DNA of 64,000 nt, taken from contig JAPWDM010000003.1 of assembly GCA_035578155.1 (NCBI GenBank), positions 25,114,416 to 25,178,415 of the forward strand, read 5' to 3'. Shown one piece after another: positions 1-12,220 of the stretch (the stretch's first letter is position 1; each line of letters starts with the position of its first letter). The notes beneath the pieces are model-generated. The model was not told where the DNA came from. It was given only the letters and a program-made list of their open reading frames with translations, and made no database searches. Source of the stretch: Brachynemurus nebulosus (Eukaryota > Arthropoda > Insecta > Neuroptera > Myrmeleontidae). A program made the position numbers and the translations under genes.

Positions 1-200
1 TTAATAAAGAATCAACATTAACATTTTTATAAGTTTTATATTTTGTTTTATTACAACAAAATGTATGTAATTCTCTCAAGCGTAGCTATAAAATAGAAAC
101 CTTCAGACTACTATCAAGGCGTTCCATCACGTGGAAATGTCAGGAAAAAAAGGTTTTTTGGAGAATTTTTTTCTCCGTAACGAATAATAAAATAAGACTA

Positions 201-964
201 GCCGCGCATTAGCAATTTTTTTATCACGTTTAAAAGCAACTTTTAAATCACCGAGTATAAAACGTATTGTTTTGTATTAAACCCAGCGCACTGGTGATTT
301 TTAAATTGAGGCAACTAAAAAATTTCATCATGTTTTATTTTATGAGTGAGAGAACTGTTGCCGATAATAATGGAACATGCATGTTCAGATTAGTTGGAGC
401 GCACTTGTGAGTATTTAGTTGCTTATTACTATTTCTTATGACAAATTTTTATTTGTTTTTGTGAAATTGAATCATGGAGTTGAATGTTGAAGACTTTATT
501 AGTGAGATCGGGAACGACCAGCAATATATACATAATACAAAATTAACAATACTCTGATAAAAATTTAAAAAAAAAAATTATGGGTTGAATTAGGCATGTG
601 AAAAATTTGTTGAGAATTGAGATGAACTTACTATTGCAAATTATCAAAAATTTCGGAAAATAATTAAAAAATTTATTTTTATCTTCCCTTAAATTTTGAA
701 ATAATTTATAAAATTGACCGTTAAGAAGCCTCTGGCTCACTAATGGATGAATCCACAATCGTTTGCGTTTTTGTTTCTTTTTCCATAATTCGAGAGCGCA
801 AACACATGCAATGACTATGAAAACCATTTCTCTACTAAAATTGTATATTGGTTGTATAGAGCAACTATTTAATCAACTAGTGCGCGCTTGTAAAAAAGAA
901 AAAAAGCAACTTTTAAGTGATTAAACTATTCAGTTGCCTATTGTAAAAGTTGCTAGTGCGCGGC
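201..964. mobile_element. Non-autonomous inverted-repeat element (~764 bp)
   Basis: The two ends are inverted copies: the left begins GCCGCGCATTAGCAA and the reverse complement of the right begins GCCGCGCACTAGCAAC, and a second matching block (AAAAGCAACTTTTAA) lies just inside each end. The interior is AT-rich and has no recognisable coding sequence. I could not identify a target-site duplication, so the superfamily is open. Confidence 0.55.
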
Positions 965-2396
965 TGGCCTAAATATAAACGCGAACATAAGTCTAACGCT
1001 TACATTTTTTTACATCTTTGGCCAATTTTGATACGGAACACTAAAAAGCCTTAAACAAAATTTGTCGTGTCTGCTTCGATACGTGTCTGTGACGTTCAAT
1101 CTTTATAGATACGAATCAATATTAAAACGGCTAAGTTCTCAGTGGAAACCACCGCTGAAAACAATAAAAAGTTGCGAGCATAAGCGGAGAAGCCTTGATG
1201 ATAATCTCCCTCCGTGTTATCCTCTGCAATGATCCTGAATGTCTTCGGTACATTAGGGCACTGAAGATAATGTTAATTAACTCACTTCGTAAAAGAAGTC
1301 ACAAGGAAATAGATTAAAATGGTAGCACGACTTCGGTAAAATTTAGATCGGTACGATAGCTGTTTTTGGACGTCAAGAAAGATTTATAAAAAAAGAAAAA
1401 TTCACTTGGGTTAAGACTTAACAAAAACCGCTTAAAGACAGATAATGTATTGTATTCGGAAAGGATAATTTTTAAAAATAAGATACGTATTTAGATCTAG
1501 AACGAAATTTTCCGGAATTAGCGTTGTTGTCTGACTACTTTCTGGACCGCTTGTCTACGTTGATGTTTGTAAGTTCTAATATCAACAAATGTTAGAATCT
1601 TATTACCTTTAAAACTATTGAAACTTAGGAACTATACGTATACTTTTTTATCAAGTTATTAAAGCATTATTTCAATTTTCTTCAAATCAGTATTATTTTA
1701 TTTCTGACATATAAATTATAATTTATTAAATAAAAACGAAAAAAAAAATTGAAAAAAAAAAAAACAACAAAAGAACCCTCCATAAAAAAAGCGGAACGGA
1801 AATAATGTAGCAACACTTAAAGGAAATAAAGAAACAAAAAATATGATTTTCACATAAAAGTTTTCTACTATAAACTTTATACTTTATATTACAAAGTGAT
1901 AAAATTTAAAATTTTATGTTCAACTAAAAGAATTTTAGTATATTACCTTAACTCTACACTCTACACATAAACTATATTTGCATTTATTTAAATGTTTGCT
2001 TGTGAAGACCGTCATTCTAATATTTATCCATTTTGTTTTTTTTTTCTTTTTTCTTGTCGGTCTTTTGTTTTTTTTGCCACGTTTGCAAAAACTTTTATAT
2101 GGTTTGAATTGAGTGAACCAGATGGATATTTTGTCTTTTGGTCGTAATAACTAGATAGGCATTTTCATTCATATGTATTTTTCGATTACTCCTTTTCTAT
2201 CAGAGATATATCGATTCTTTTTGTTTTTCTTATTTAAGTAAATGTTATGTTTATTTTTGTATGGAAATTAGCAGCGACAACGTATAGGTAAAAACAAATA
2301 TGATAAAAACTGGATGACATGCAAAAATATTTTTTGTTGAAGACATAACAAAAAGATATATTCAAGTAGTTGTTATACCTGTACCTTTTTCGGTTG
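965..2396. other. No gene seen
   Basis: AT-rich sequence with A/T homopolymer runs near 1738-1764 and 2037-2075. The segment around 1075-1165 (GTGTCTGTGACGTTCAAT and following) resembles 23840-23935, which suggests an old dispersed repeat. No supported ORF. Confidence 0.4.
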
Positions 2397-3000
2397 ATTA
2401 CATACAGTGGCGTAGTGTGCCTGGCGGGGTCCTGTATCAAAATTAGTTGAGGGGCCCAAATGAAGGGTAAAGATTTCTCACAAAAGAAACAAAAATGCTT
2501 GCATTAAATTAAAATAAATATTTATTGAATATAAGTTGTCGCTTCCTCGTAGAAATTGAGCTAGCCAAACAATTCAAATTAAATATACACTTTTCTTGTC
2601 TTTTTTTCGGCAAATTGATTTATTAGATCATCTATAGCTGAAGACGGTTCCAGTTTTTCTAAAATTTCTTATAGGCAATAGTGACAAATCTGATAGCCGC
2701 TTCTGCCCCATCGAAGTCTCATTTTTGAAGTTACCCATGTTGCCAACCTTTGGGCGCACGCTTAACCCAGGGAAAAAAAGATTGCTTTTTTGACTTTTGT
2801 CATTTCTGAAGTGAAAACTCTATTATAGGCACGTATGACAGTTTTTTTTTATGTTTATTTTCCCGGGAGGCACGAGATTAAGTGACATTGTGGATAACAT
2901 TTTACTAATTTTGCTTACACACGTTAGGGGCCTCTGTAGCCAGGGGGCCTCGTATCATTGATACGGCTGATACAGCAGTAGCTACGCCCCTGATTACATA
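2397..3000. mobile_element. hAT-type MITE with 8-bp target duplication
   Basis: The element proper is 2405-2992 (588 bp). It begins CAGTGGCGTAG and ends CTACGCCCCTG, an imperfect terminal inverted repeat of the hAT style. It is flanked by perfect 8-bp direct repeats ATTACATA at 2397-2404 and 2993-3000, the duplication length expected of hAT transposases. GGGGCC-containing blocks recur near both ends. There is no transposase, so it would need to be mobilised in trans. Confidence 0.85.
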
Positions 3001-3930
3001 TCTGGGCACATGTTAGATACACAGAGCATACATACAAATGAAATTAAAAAACATCGAAGCATTTTGCGTTCCAGAATCACAATTTATGCAATTTATTTCC
3101 GAACTGTATCAAAATTTGTTACTATTCTAGAAACTATATTAGCTTTATCAATTAAGCTATTATTACCATTGTATCTACAGAAAGTTCTTTGGAAGACTGA
3201 ATATAAAAGAATATTACTTCGGCCCTACCGTTAACCGAAGTCCTGTTCAATAATTGTATTCACAGAATATTCAGAAACAAACTTCGTATTTCTATACTAA
3301 CTTTCTCAACGTGGACAAACGCACAACATGTTACAACATAAATCTCATATCAATGTATACGTGATATACGCTTGTGTGTGTGTCAACGTCACACTGTCTG
3401 TGGAAAGGGGGGACTCCACTGTATGTGTATGCCAGTGGTTCGGTACCTGCATATTACTATATAATGTATTCGCTTATTGTTGAAAGTGGTTGATAACAAT
3501 CGATCTTCACACCGCTAGAGTTGTGTGACTGACACACTTAAGCGGTATTGAACACACTCAGACACAGTGCTGTCCACAGTTTTTTACACATACGCTTAGG
3601 GCTTGATTGTATTCATCAAATTTATGTATTTAAAAATGTAACGAAGTCACAGAAATTCTATACCAAAGGTAATAAAGTTATAGCGCTTAGGTACCAAAAG
3701 TAGTACCCAATGTAAAAGCGGTTCTATAGCGGTTCTATACCAAAGGTGGTAAGATTACAACGGTTCTTTAATCAAAAGATTTACAAAATCGAACTAACGA
3801 ATATGCGTTTTATTATTAATAATTATTAATATTAATTTATTTTCTATATAAAATTTTTAAAATTTTTTGAGTATGTCAATACCAAAAATAAAAATTTACA
3901 TATTAAAAATATCATCAGCCAGACACTCAT
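3001..3930. other. No gene seen; GC-richer patch and degenerate short repeats
   Basis: Around 3360-3600 the base composition rises and there are many GTGTGT and CACAC motifs. At 3655-3770 phrases such as GGTTCTATACCAAAGGT recur imperfectly, like a decayed minisatellite. No coding region is supported. Confidence 0.35.
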
Positions 3931-4150
3931 GTACACTCTAAGAAAAAAGGGTCAAAAACGTGTAAAATAACTTAAATTTAGAGCAAAATTACTCCTCGCT
4001 CTGAAAATATGCACTATTATTTGTGTAATATGAAAAAATTGGTGTATTTTTATATAATTACTGTTTTTTTTTTTAATATTACACAAATAAAGGTGTAACC
4101 TTGGATTTTTACAACGTTTTTGGTTTATTTTTACACCACTAAATAGCAAA
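3931..4150. repeat. GTGTAA-motif repeat, left member of an inverted pair
   Basis: Begins GTACACTCTAAGAAAAAA and carries repeated GTGTAAAAT / TTACACC motifs up to about 4140. The same 18-bp start occurs in inverted orientation at 8299-8316, next to another GTGTAA-rich stretch. It may be a small foldback MITE (inner blocks CAAAAACGTGTA and ACAACGTTTTTG are roughly inverted) or one end of a larger composite. Confidence 0.4.
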
Positions 4151-4989
4151 ACCCATGCGCGCGCATATGATTTTATGTATTTTAAAATTATCTGTTAATG
4201 GATTGCTTGCTGTATTATTTATACGTACATAAGTAATATTCTTAAAGGTTAAAAGTTATGTTTTCAAATTAGCTGAATTAAACAAAAGTATTTTTTGATA
4301 ATATATATATTTAATGTAATTGTAACGTGTATGATAAATTAATCTTTAAATATGTTGCAAAAACAGTGTTATAGTGGTGTACTGGTGTTTTGTTTTCATA
4401 TGCATTGTCAAAATGGCTTCTGGAATAATGTGCAAAGAATACTGTAATATAAATTTGTTTGTTTCCAAAATGCTGTCCTGATGATACATTTAAAATATTT
4501 CAGGTAAGTTAATTTTTTTAATTTTGCTTCATACAAATAGTTATGTAATTTGATAAAAGTTTATTTTACAATTTGACTAATAATTTATTTTGGGGGGTTC
4601 TCAATTTCTGTGAAAATTAAAACATTATCTACAATTCAGATATCTTTCATTCAGATATGTCTAAAAAATTATATAATGCTTGTAAATTGGTAAAATCTGT
4701 AGTGATAAAAGGATTATACATATTTTTTTACTAAAATTTATTGACTTGGGAAACAAAATACCTACAACTATTTATCAAATTTTAATCAACAGAAACTCTA
4801 ATTAATGTAGGTATATAATATTTCGTTTTTTTGTCATCGAAGATGACGTATTAATATCGTTGTGTGATTGAATTGAACACGTGATTGAATAATTATAACA
4901 TTTAACAAACTACTACATTAGAGTTAACAAACAACTATAGAGTTAACAAAAAATCATAAATTAACACTTTCACTGAGATGCCCTTACTT
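4151..4989. other. No gene seen
   Basis: Plain AT-rich sequence with no ORF, terminal repeat or RNA gene that I can support. Confidence 0.4.
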
Positions 4990-5698
4990 ACAAGTAAACG
5001 TCCCGAGGCCGGACCTATCGATTTTGATGAAACTTAGATATGTTGTAGAACACTAAAAAATAAGCGACACGTATTTTTCTTTATCGGCGGAAAAACGGTT
5101 TGAAGGGGTGAAATCGCCCTCCAAAAATTGGGGTAAAATTTTTTTTTTTAAATATCTCGAAAACGGTAAGAGATAGAGCAAAAGCTTAAATTGGCGATAT
5201 TGCTCCTTTTTAAAGAGCTATCTATTGGTATGCAATTTGTTCAAATTGTGTCAACAGGGGTGGCTGGGGGTTAAAATTTAGGGGTTAATTTTGCAAGAAG
5301 GGGGTGAAAATTAAACAATATAAAAATTTTGTTTACAGATTTGAAATCTACGTCAAAAAATTTTTATATTGTTTAATTTTCACCCCCTTTTTGCAAAATT
5401 TACCCCTAAATTTTAACCCCCAGCCACCCCTGTTGACACAATTTGAACAAATTGTATACCAATAGATAGCTCTTTAAAAAAGAGCAATGTCGCCAATTTA
5501 AACTTTTGTTTTATCTCTTACCGTTTTCGAGATATTTAAAAAATTAAATTTTTACCCCAATTTTTGGATGGCGATTTCACGCCTTCAAACCGTTTTTCCG
5601 CCGATAAAGAAAAATACGTGTCGCTTATTTTTTAGTGTTCTATAATATATCTAAGTTTCATCAAAATCGATAGGTCCGGCCTCGAGATGTTTACTTGT
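4990..5698. mobile_element. Near-perfect palindromic (foldback) element
   Basis: The outer ends are inverted copies (ACAAGTAAACGTC at left; GATGTTTACTTGT at right), and arms of about 340 bp pair through to a loop near 5330-5355. Shared blocks include GGCCGGACCTATCGATTTTG, the AAACGGTTTGAAGG block, AAAACGGTAAGAGATA and CCAGCCACCCCTGTTG. No ORF. In block order the arms resemble those of the element at 47889-49753 (GATGAAACTT, then CGTATTTTT, then GGGGTGAAATC, then a gTAAAATTT block), so the two are probably distant relatives. Confidence 0.75.
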
Positions 5699-5918
5699 TA
5701 GTGCGTGTCAAGAACACGCACTTAACGAATTTTTTTTTTTTTTTTTTTTGCTTTACAGTAATATAAATTCATAACAGGTTTAAATTGAAACGACGTATGG
5801 AAATCGAGTTTTTTAAGTAATAATAACAATGGTAATAATAATAATGGAATTTAACGTTCGTTTTTTAGACAATGGTATGTAACGGACGTCACTCACATCA
5901 TTATTTCTCAACTTTATC

Positions 5919-7350
5919 ATGATGATATGGGCGGAGAACAAGAAAAGCGGTATAAAGATTTGGCAGGTGTCCGTCTACAACCGTCTTCTTAAGGACGATG
6001 TCGATATTCATCTGGAATTACGATGCGAAATAGCAGAAAACTTTCACCAGCATATAACCGGTTACGGAATTCAAACCCTCAGTCTACCAGTTCGGAAGTG
6101 CCAGTGCCTAAGCACGCCGGGTTACTTTGCTAGTGAGTTTTTTAATCAAAATTTTAATATCTGTACATTCATTAAAATAACCTAAAAGTAATTGTATAGC
6201 AAAAACGAAATTTTCTTAATTTTAAATTGCTGTGAAATAGTTATTGAAAAAAGAAAAAATAAATAAGCAAAAATGGTTATAAAATTAAGTAACCCTTATT
6301 TTCTGATTTGTTTAGAAATCGGAATTGGTGAAGACATCTGTGAAACCGTAGCATACATTTTCCTTGAAGTTCTAGTAATGGCAAGAGTCAGCAGAATATT
6401 GGGCGGAGGACAGGAAAAGCGGTATAAGGATTTGGTAGGTGTCTGTTTGCAACCATCTTTTTAAGGACGATATCGATATTCACCTGGATTTGCGATGGGA
6501 AATAGCAGAAAACTTTCACCAGCATATAACCGGTAACGGAATTCAAACCCTCAGTCTACCAGTTCGGAAGTGCCAGTGCCTAAGCACGCCGGGTTACTTT
6601 GCTGGTGAGTTTTTTAATCGAAAATCTAATATCTGTACATTCATTAAAATAACCTAAAAGTAATTGTGTAGCAAAAACGAAATTTTCTTAATTTTAAATT
6701 GCTGTGAAATATTTATTGAAAAAAGATAAATAAAATAAATAAACAAAAATGGTTATAAAATTAAGTAATCCTTATTTTTTGATTTGTTTAGAAAAAGGAA
6801 TTGGTGAAGACATATGTGAAACCGCAGCCTACATTTTCCCTGAAGTTCTAGTAATGGCAAGAGTCAGCAGAATATTGGGCGGAGGACAAGAAAAGCGGTA
6901 TAAGGATTTGGTAGGTGTCTGTTTGCAACCATCTTCTTGAGGATAATGTCGATATTCATCTGGAATTATGATGGGAAATCGCAGAAAACTTTCGCCAGCA
7001 TATAACCGGCTACGGAATTCAAACCCTCCGTCTACCAGTTCGGAAGTGCCAGTGCCCTAAGCACGCTGGGTCACTTTGCTGGTGAGTTTTTTAATCAAAA
7101 ATCTAATATCTGTACATTCATTAAAATAGCCTAGAAGTAATTTTGTAGCGAAAGCGAAATTTTCTTAATTTTAAATTGCTGTGAAATAGTTATTAAAAAA
7201 AGAAAAAAATAATAATCAAAAATGGTTATAAAATTAAGTAACCCTTATTTTCTGATTTGTTTAGAAACTGGAATTGGCGAAGACATCTATGAAAGCACAG
7301 CATGCATTTTCTGCGAAGTTCTAAGAATGGCAAGAGTCAGCAGAATATTG
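5919..7350 (+). repeat. Tandem ~475-bp unit, about three copies, exon/intron-like
   Basis: A unit of about 472-476 bp is repeated head to tail; the anchor AAAAGCGGTATAA lies at 5943, 6415 and 6891, and the array ends in a partial copy near 7350. Each unit joins a better-composed block to an AT-rich block. The AT-rich block opens with GTGAGTTTTTTAAT (donor-like) and closes with TTTTCTGATTTGTTTAGAAA (polypyrimidine tract plus AG acceptor-like). The block between reads open for 60-90 codons with recognisable peptides such as IAENFHQHITG and SLPVRKCQCLSTPG, but in different frames in different copies. I do not recognise the protein. The pattern looks like a duplicated internal exon of an unknown or decayed gene; a satellite-like array is the alternative. 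Confidence 0.6.
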
Positions 7351-7940
7351 TTTTTCTTATATTTAAGTATTGTTTAGTTAATTTTCTTAAACTATATTTT
7401 TGATATGATGTAACTACAATTTTAATCCATAAGTTTTTAATATTATCATTGTAATCTAATTACAATTAAATTTTTTATAAGATATTGCTTAAATAATTGT
7501 GTCTGCAAATCGTAAGCATTGTAAAAAAAAGTCATATCTCAAAATTTTGACCAGTTTAATTGGCAGTTACACTGCAAAATAAAGATTACCTATGTTCATG
7601 AAAGCAAGTAAACGTTCATAATAAAACTTTTATAATCTTACTTTTTTGGAGTGTTTATTTTAAAATTTACCAAAAAAATTATTATTTTATCATACGACAC
7701 ACTTATATAGAAATTTAGACATAATAAGCAAAATATTTAAGATCTTGAATCTTTTTGTATATAATTCCAAATTATTCTATACTTCATATTATTATAAATA
7801 TTTATGTAAAAAAACCATCAATAATCTTTTTTGATTCGTTATTTTCAATTAAGTTGAATCAGTTTATTTTTTTCAGCACAATTGAATCACTCATACTGAT
7901 TCAGTTGAATTGAATCAGAATGAGTGATTCAGTTGGATTA
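7351..7940. other. No gene seen; small GATTCA inverted repeat
   Basis: AT-rich. Near 7860-7930, TTGAATCACTCATACTGATTC and CAGAATGAGTGATTCAG form an imperfect inverted pair. Nothing else is recognisable. Confidence 0.35.
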
Positions 7941-8316
7941 ATATTACACTTTTCTGGGTGTAAACATTACTATATAAGTGTGTAAAATTACATTTTCAGG
8001 TGTACAGGCGTGGTTTAAAAATACATTAATATGATGTAATTTTACGTTTAACTGCGCACTATTGCGAACTGAATGTGTAAAATTACATCTTGTTGTGTAG
8101 TTAATACACAAATAAAACGTAATCTATTACACACCTGGACCGTAATTTTACGTACGACATGTGTAAAACTACACATATGAGTGAGTAATAATTACACCAT
8201 GATGGTGTAATTTTCACCTTCGTACATTACGGTTTGTAATGTTACTGTCATTATAGAAGGCATTTAATTGCCTCCTATAATAGTAGTAAAACGGTACATT
8301 TTTTTCTTAGAGTGTA
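7941..8316. repeat. GTGTAA-motif repeat, right member of an inverted pair
   Basis: Dense GTGTAAAATTAC / GTAATTTTAC motifs in both orientations between 7945 and 8245, then an inverted copy (TTTTTTCTTAGAGTGTAC) of the 3931-3948 terminal motif. It overlaps the 3' end of the reverse-transcriptase relic, so either a MITE was inserted there or the motif belongs to that element's tail. Confidence 0.4.
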
Positions 8317-10090
8317 CCGTATAGTCTGCTATTTTCAACAATGCATCTTTGACTTGCTTTCTAAAACCGTTCGATGATAAATTCTTCACATCTTCTGGTA
8401 ATTTATTATAAATAATAATACCTGTATAATTAATTGGTTGTTGTGACTTTCTTAATCTATGATATGGTATACAAAAATTGTCCTTATGTCTAGTATTATA
8501 CTTATGTACATTCGAGTGTGTACATAAAACTTGTTTATTTTTATGAACATATTGTAATATACTGTACACAAAGATACATGGCAATGTTAACATTTCTAAA
8601 TGTTTAAACAATTCTTTGGATGAATGTCTCGGTAGAACATGAGCAACACAACGCATCTTCTTTTGGATTTTAAATATTCTGTCCACAGTGTTTGACATAC
8701 CCCATAATGTTATGCCATAGGTAACCATACTGTAAAAATGGCTATAGTATATTGTTTTAAGTATATTTTGATCTACACTTTTAGACAGTCTCTGTATTTG
8801 GTAATAAACGCGATTTAATTTTTTTTGCCAAATAATCAATATGATCATTCCATCTCAATTCAGAATCAATTTTGATAACTAGAAACGTTACAGAAGAATT
8901 ATTATGATTATGTTTTTGGTTAAAGGTTATTGTGTGCGTTTTACTTTGGTTCATTTGTAAAAAATTGCTGAAAAACCAGTCATCAACTTGTTTAAGTATG
9001 TCATTTGTTTTTTCTACAAGCAACTCAGGATTTTTCGCAACTGTTAAGAAGCTTGTATCATCCGCAAAAAGACAAGTTAACTAGTTTGTTAGATTATTTG
9101 GGACGTCATTAACGTAAACAAGGAAAATAATCGGTCCCAGTATGGATCCCTGTGGTACACCATATTTTTGCGTTTGTAAACTAGAATTGACTCCGTTTAT
9201 GGTTACAAGTTGTTGTCTACCGTCTAAGTAAGATTGAAGTAGTTGTAAAGTGATGCTTCTAATACCATAGTAAGAAAGCTTCTGTAATAGCATTTGATGA
9301 TGTACGCAATCGAAAGCTTTGGTGAGATCCAGTAAAGTAACTGATGCTACGGTTTCTTCATCAATAGTATCAAAAAATTCTCCATAATATAAGATAATTC
9401 ATTCACTGCGGATCTATTTTCCCGGTATCCATACTAATTTTCTGAGAATAATTTATTTTTTCCATAAAAGCCACCAGTCTGTTCTTTAGTAAGCTTTCGT
9501 ATACTTTTGATAGTATTGGCAGTAAGACAATTGGTCGATAATTGTTCATGTCCGTTACTTTGCCTTTTTTAAATATAGGAATTACTTTTTCTGTTTTTGG
9601 TTCTTCAGGGAAATAGCCTTCCTTTATACATGTATTTATTACAAATGCTAAAGGTCTAGAAATAACCTCTTTAATACATTTTAAAATGTCAGTTCTGAAG
9701 CCAAAGACATCTGTACTTTTCGAATTTTTTAGTGCTTCAATGCAATTTTCTATTTCTTCAAAAGTCGTCGGTTTATAAATTGGATAAAAAATGAATTTGC
9801 CGGTGAATTCAGCTTAGTCAATAAATCAAAATTATTTTTATTTGTTTGTATGATAAATTTCTTGTTATATTGTCCTCTATATTTATGAAAAAATCATTTA
9901 AAATTTCTGGCGAAATATTATCAGGATACTGCTGATTTGTTTCTTTTCTTTTTTCCAATTCTATATTTATGACCTTCCAAATGGCTTTTGTTTTATTTAC
10001 GGCTTCTGAAACGTGTTGAGAATTTGCTTGCCTTTTTGCTAAATTAATAGCTCTAGTACCTACACTTTTTTTGGTAGTCTGATTTCAGAA
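8264..10090 (-). pseudogene. Non-LTR retrotransposon reverse transcriptase relic (Jockey/CR1-like)
   Basis: Minus-strand RT motifs appear in the expected order. NNYRPIVLLPILSKVYE is near 9540-9505; the LDLTKAFDCVHH block is near 9345-9300; VPQGSILGP and the FLVYVND block are near 9160-9100; FADD, the catalytic aspartate pair, is at 9069-9058. The C-terminal connection block lies at 8848-8264, with peptides RVYYQIQRLSKSVDQ and YGITLWG. The frame is broken by an in-frame TAG just before FADD (near 9080), a frameshift in a T-run near 8820 and at least one more near 9385-9400. Upstream sequence to about 10090 still reads as linker-like protein in pieces. The apurinic endonuclease domain is not seen, consistent with 5' truncation. 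The clade assignment is inferred from motif style, not from a search. Confidence 0.85.
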
Positions 10091-10883
10091 GCTTAATGTC
10101 TGGGTTATTTGTTAAGTTTGATCATAACGCGAGTTTATCAAGATTACAGTTGTAACTTTATAATATGTTTAATATTTATTTTACTTTTGAGCCAAAGTCT
10201 TCTACAATGTTATTAATTATTATATATTTTATTTCAATATGAATATTTTCATAGCTAACTATACCTCTTGACATATCAATTACCATTCATAAACTATTAC
10301 AGTCCATAAGGGTGGTCAATAAAGAAATGATCATCCAATTTGAAATTAATTGTCATTCGCACTAGTCGTATAATATAGACTTAGACTATCTGTGTATAGG
10401 GACAGATTTAGTATTTAGATTAATGTGTGGTCATCTAAATATACTACCTAACAACCAGCTCGCCAGGTTATTAAATTGCTTCTCAGTTGTTGAGGAATTT
10501 TACAATAAACAAATATAAGTCATATCCTTTAAGAAATGAAGATTTGGCTAGTACGCAAAGAATATACATACTTTCTAATATTACTTTATCTGTATTTGTT
10601 GATGGTATTTTAAAAATTTGAAGTCAAAGGAGGGGTACCGATAATACCTTGTTTTCGCCCCGTCCGGTCCCCTCCATGAATTTTTATATGTGCATTAGGT
10701 TTACAAGAAAGTAAATAGTAAGATGGAATAAATATTATGCCGGAATATTCTTATTTATCATTTATTTTGCTGTTGATCTTATTATTATAGGAAGGTTTTA
10801 TGAAAAGGCAAAATTATGAAATTAATTTACTTTTTTTGGATAATTCTAAAAGTCCCAACATTTTTAAACTTTACACTCCTTAT
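10091..10883. other. No gene seen
   Basis: AT-rich apart from a short GC-richer patch near 10620-10680. No ORF, repeat boundary or RNA gene is supported. Confidence 0.35.
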
Positions 10884-11237
10884 CTAGTCTTCATTCTCGT
10901 CACTCCAATATCCTTCAACATCTGCATCCATTAAAGATTTTTTGAAGTCGCACGGGACTCTTCGAATAGTATGATCCTGATATCTGTTGTAACTTAAGTA
11001 CCAGATTATGGAGGTAATATGAGCGCAACAACCAGCAAGTCTTGTCACCACTTTGCATTGACAGTACCAGGTTAATACAGTGGTGGAATTGTACTCTATC
11101 CAAAGAGAGTATATTTTGGAAGCTGTGTGTCTAGATTGAATTTTTATTCTCAAAATATCACTCGATTCTATATGTAAAAATATTTTATAAAGACCTTGGT
11201 CATCTATATAAAAGTGCGCAATTTCCATCTTAGTCAT
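10884..11237 (-). pseudogene. SWIM zinc-finger fragment, probably from a DNA transposon protein
   Basis: The 117-residue reading frame holds a clear SWIM-type zinc site: C59-x-C61 in the peptide TWYCQCK, then C71-x-H73 in AGCCAHITSIIWYLSY. The aromatic and hydrophobic stretch after the CxH is typical of SWIM domains. The C-terminus is acidic (DVEGYWSDENED). SWIM domains occur in MULE- and Zisupton-type transposases and in related proteins of repetitive gene families. No DDE-type catalytic core is visible around it, so I read it as the terminal fragment of a transposase-like gene. The start used (ATG at 11237) is simply the first Met in the frame; a splice from an upstream exon cannot be excluded. 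Confidence 0.6.
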
Positions 11238-12220
11238 TCCTGTACGCCGTCAAAAAAATAACGAACTGACATGTTCCAACAAGTTTGTGCCGTGGTGGGA
11301 CTTCAATAAAATTATTTTATGCATTTATATGATGATCAATTTTTTAATTGTAAAATCATTTTATTTGTGTTTACCTATGAGCGCAAAGTCGAAGCAAAGT
11401 AATTTTTAAATAAATTGTACAGTAACATGAGAACATTAAAATAACATAAAGAAGAAACTGCTTCCTCCATGTGCTCTATATAAAAAAAGTTTAAATCTTA
11501 TTGAAAATGTGTTATTTTAAACGAAAATCACAGTTAGACCAAAGTTTGGCGTCCCACAGATAATAACTATTTTTGTTTTTTTTTTCTTTTATATAGGTAC
11601 AGTATATTTTCTTGTCAAGCATACAGTCTACTTTCAAGATATATAAATAAAACATTAAATAGTAGACATTTTTTTCGTTATTTTGGGGCGGAAATAAAGC
11701 CTTATCGATACCCATCCTTTCTCATTTTTGTATCGAAAACATGGAAATTCATTTTGACAATATAATCTACGCAACTATTTTCTCAAGAAAATTTAGTCGG
11801 AAGGAAAGCTAACATCAAATAAACGTGAAAACAAACAAAAAACAACATAATTTTTTATTGTATAATTAACATAAAATAAATGGTAACATTAAAGCGTGTT
11901 TTGTTAAAATTTGATTACCTTTAATTAAATGCCATTGTTACATGTGCTACTAATACTGAACTTAACTGTAGGTGTATACAGAAACATTTTCCTATACAGT
12001 ATACGAAAACACAACTTGTAGTTTAATACTTTGACAAAGTTAATTTTACCTCCGCAATGAGGACATTTAGGTAAACAAAACGGAAAGAAATATAAAATTT
12101 AAATTACCTATTTAAAGTAAAGAAAAAGATCCGAAGCCCTATCTACCATTTTATTACCCCTGACGGAACGGACCAGGGACATATAGTCATTTGAAGTAAG
12201 AGGTGTGGCTATGTGTGTGT
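11238..12220. other. No gene seen
   Basis: AT-rich. A GC-richer patch at 12125-12185 has no recognisable content. Confidence 0.35.
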
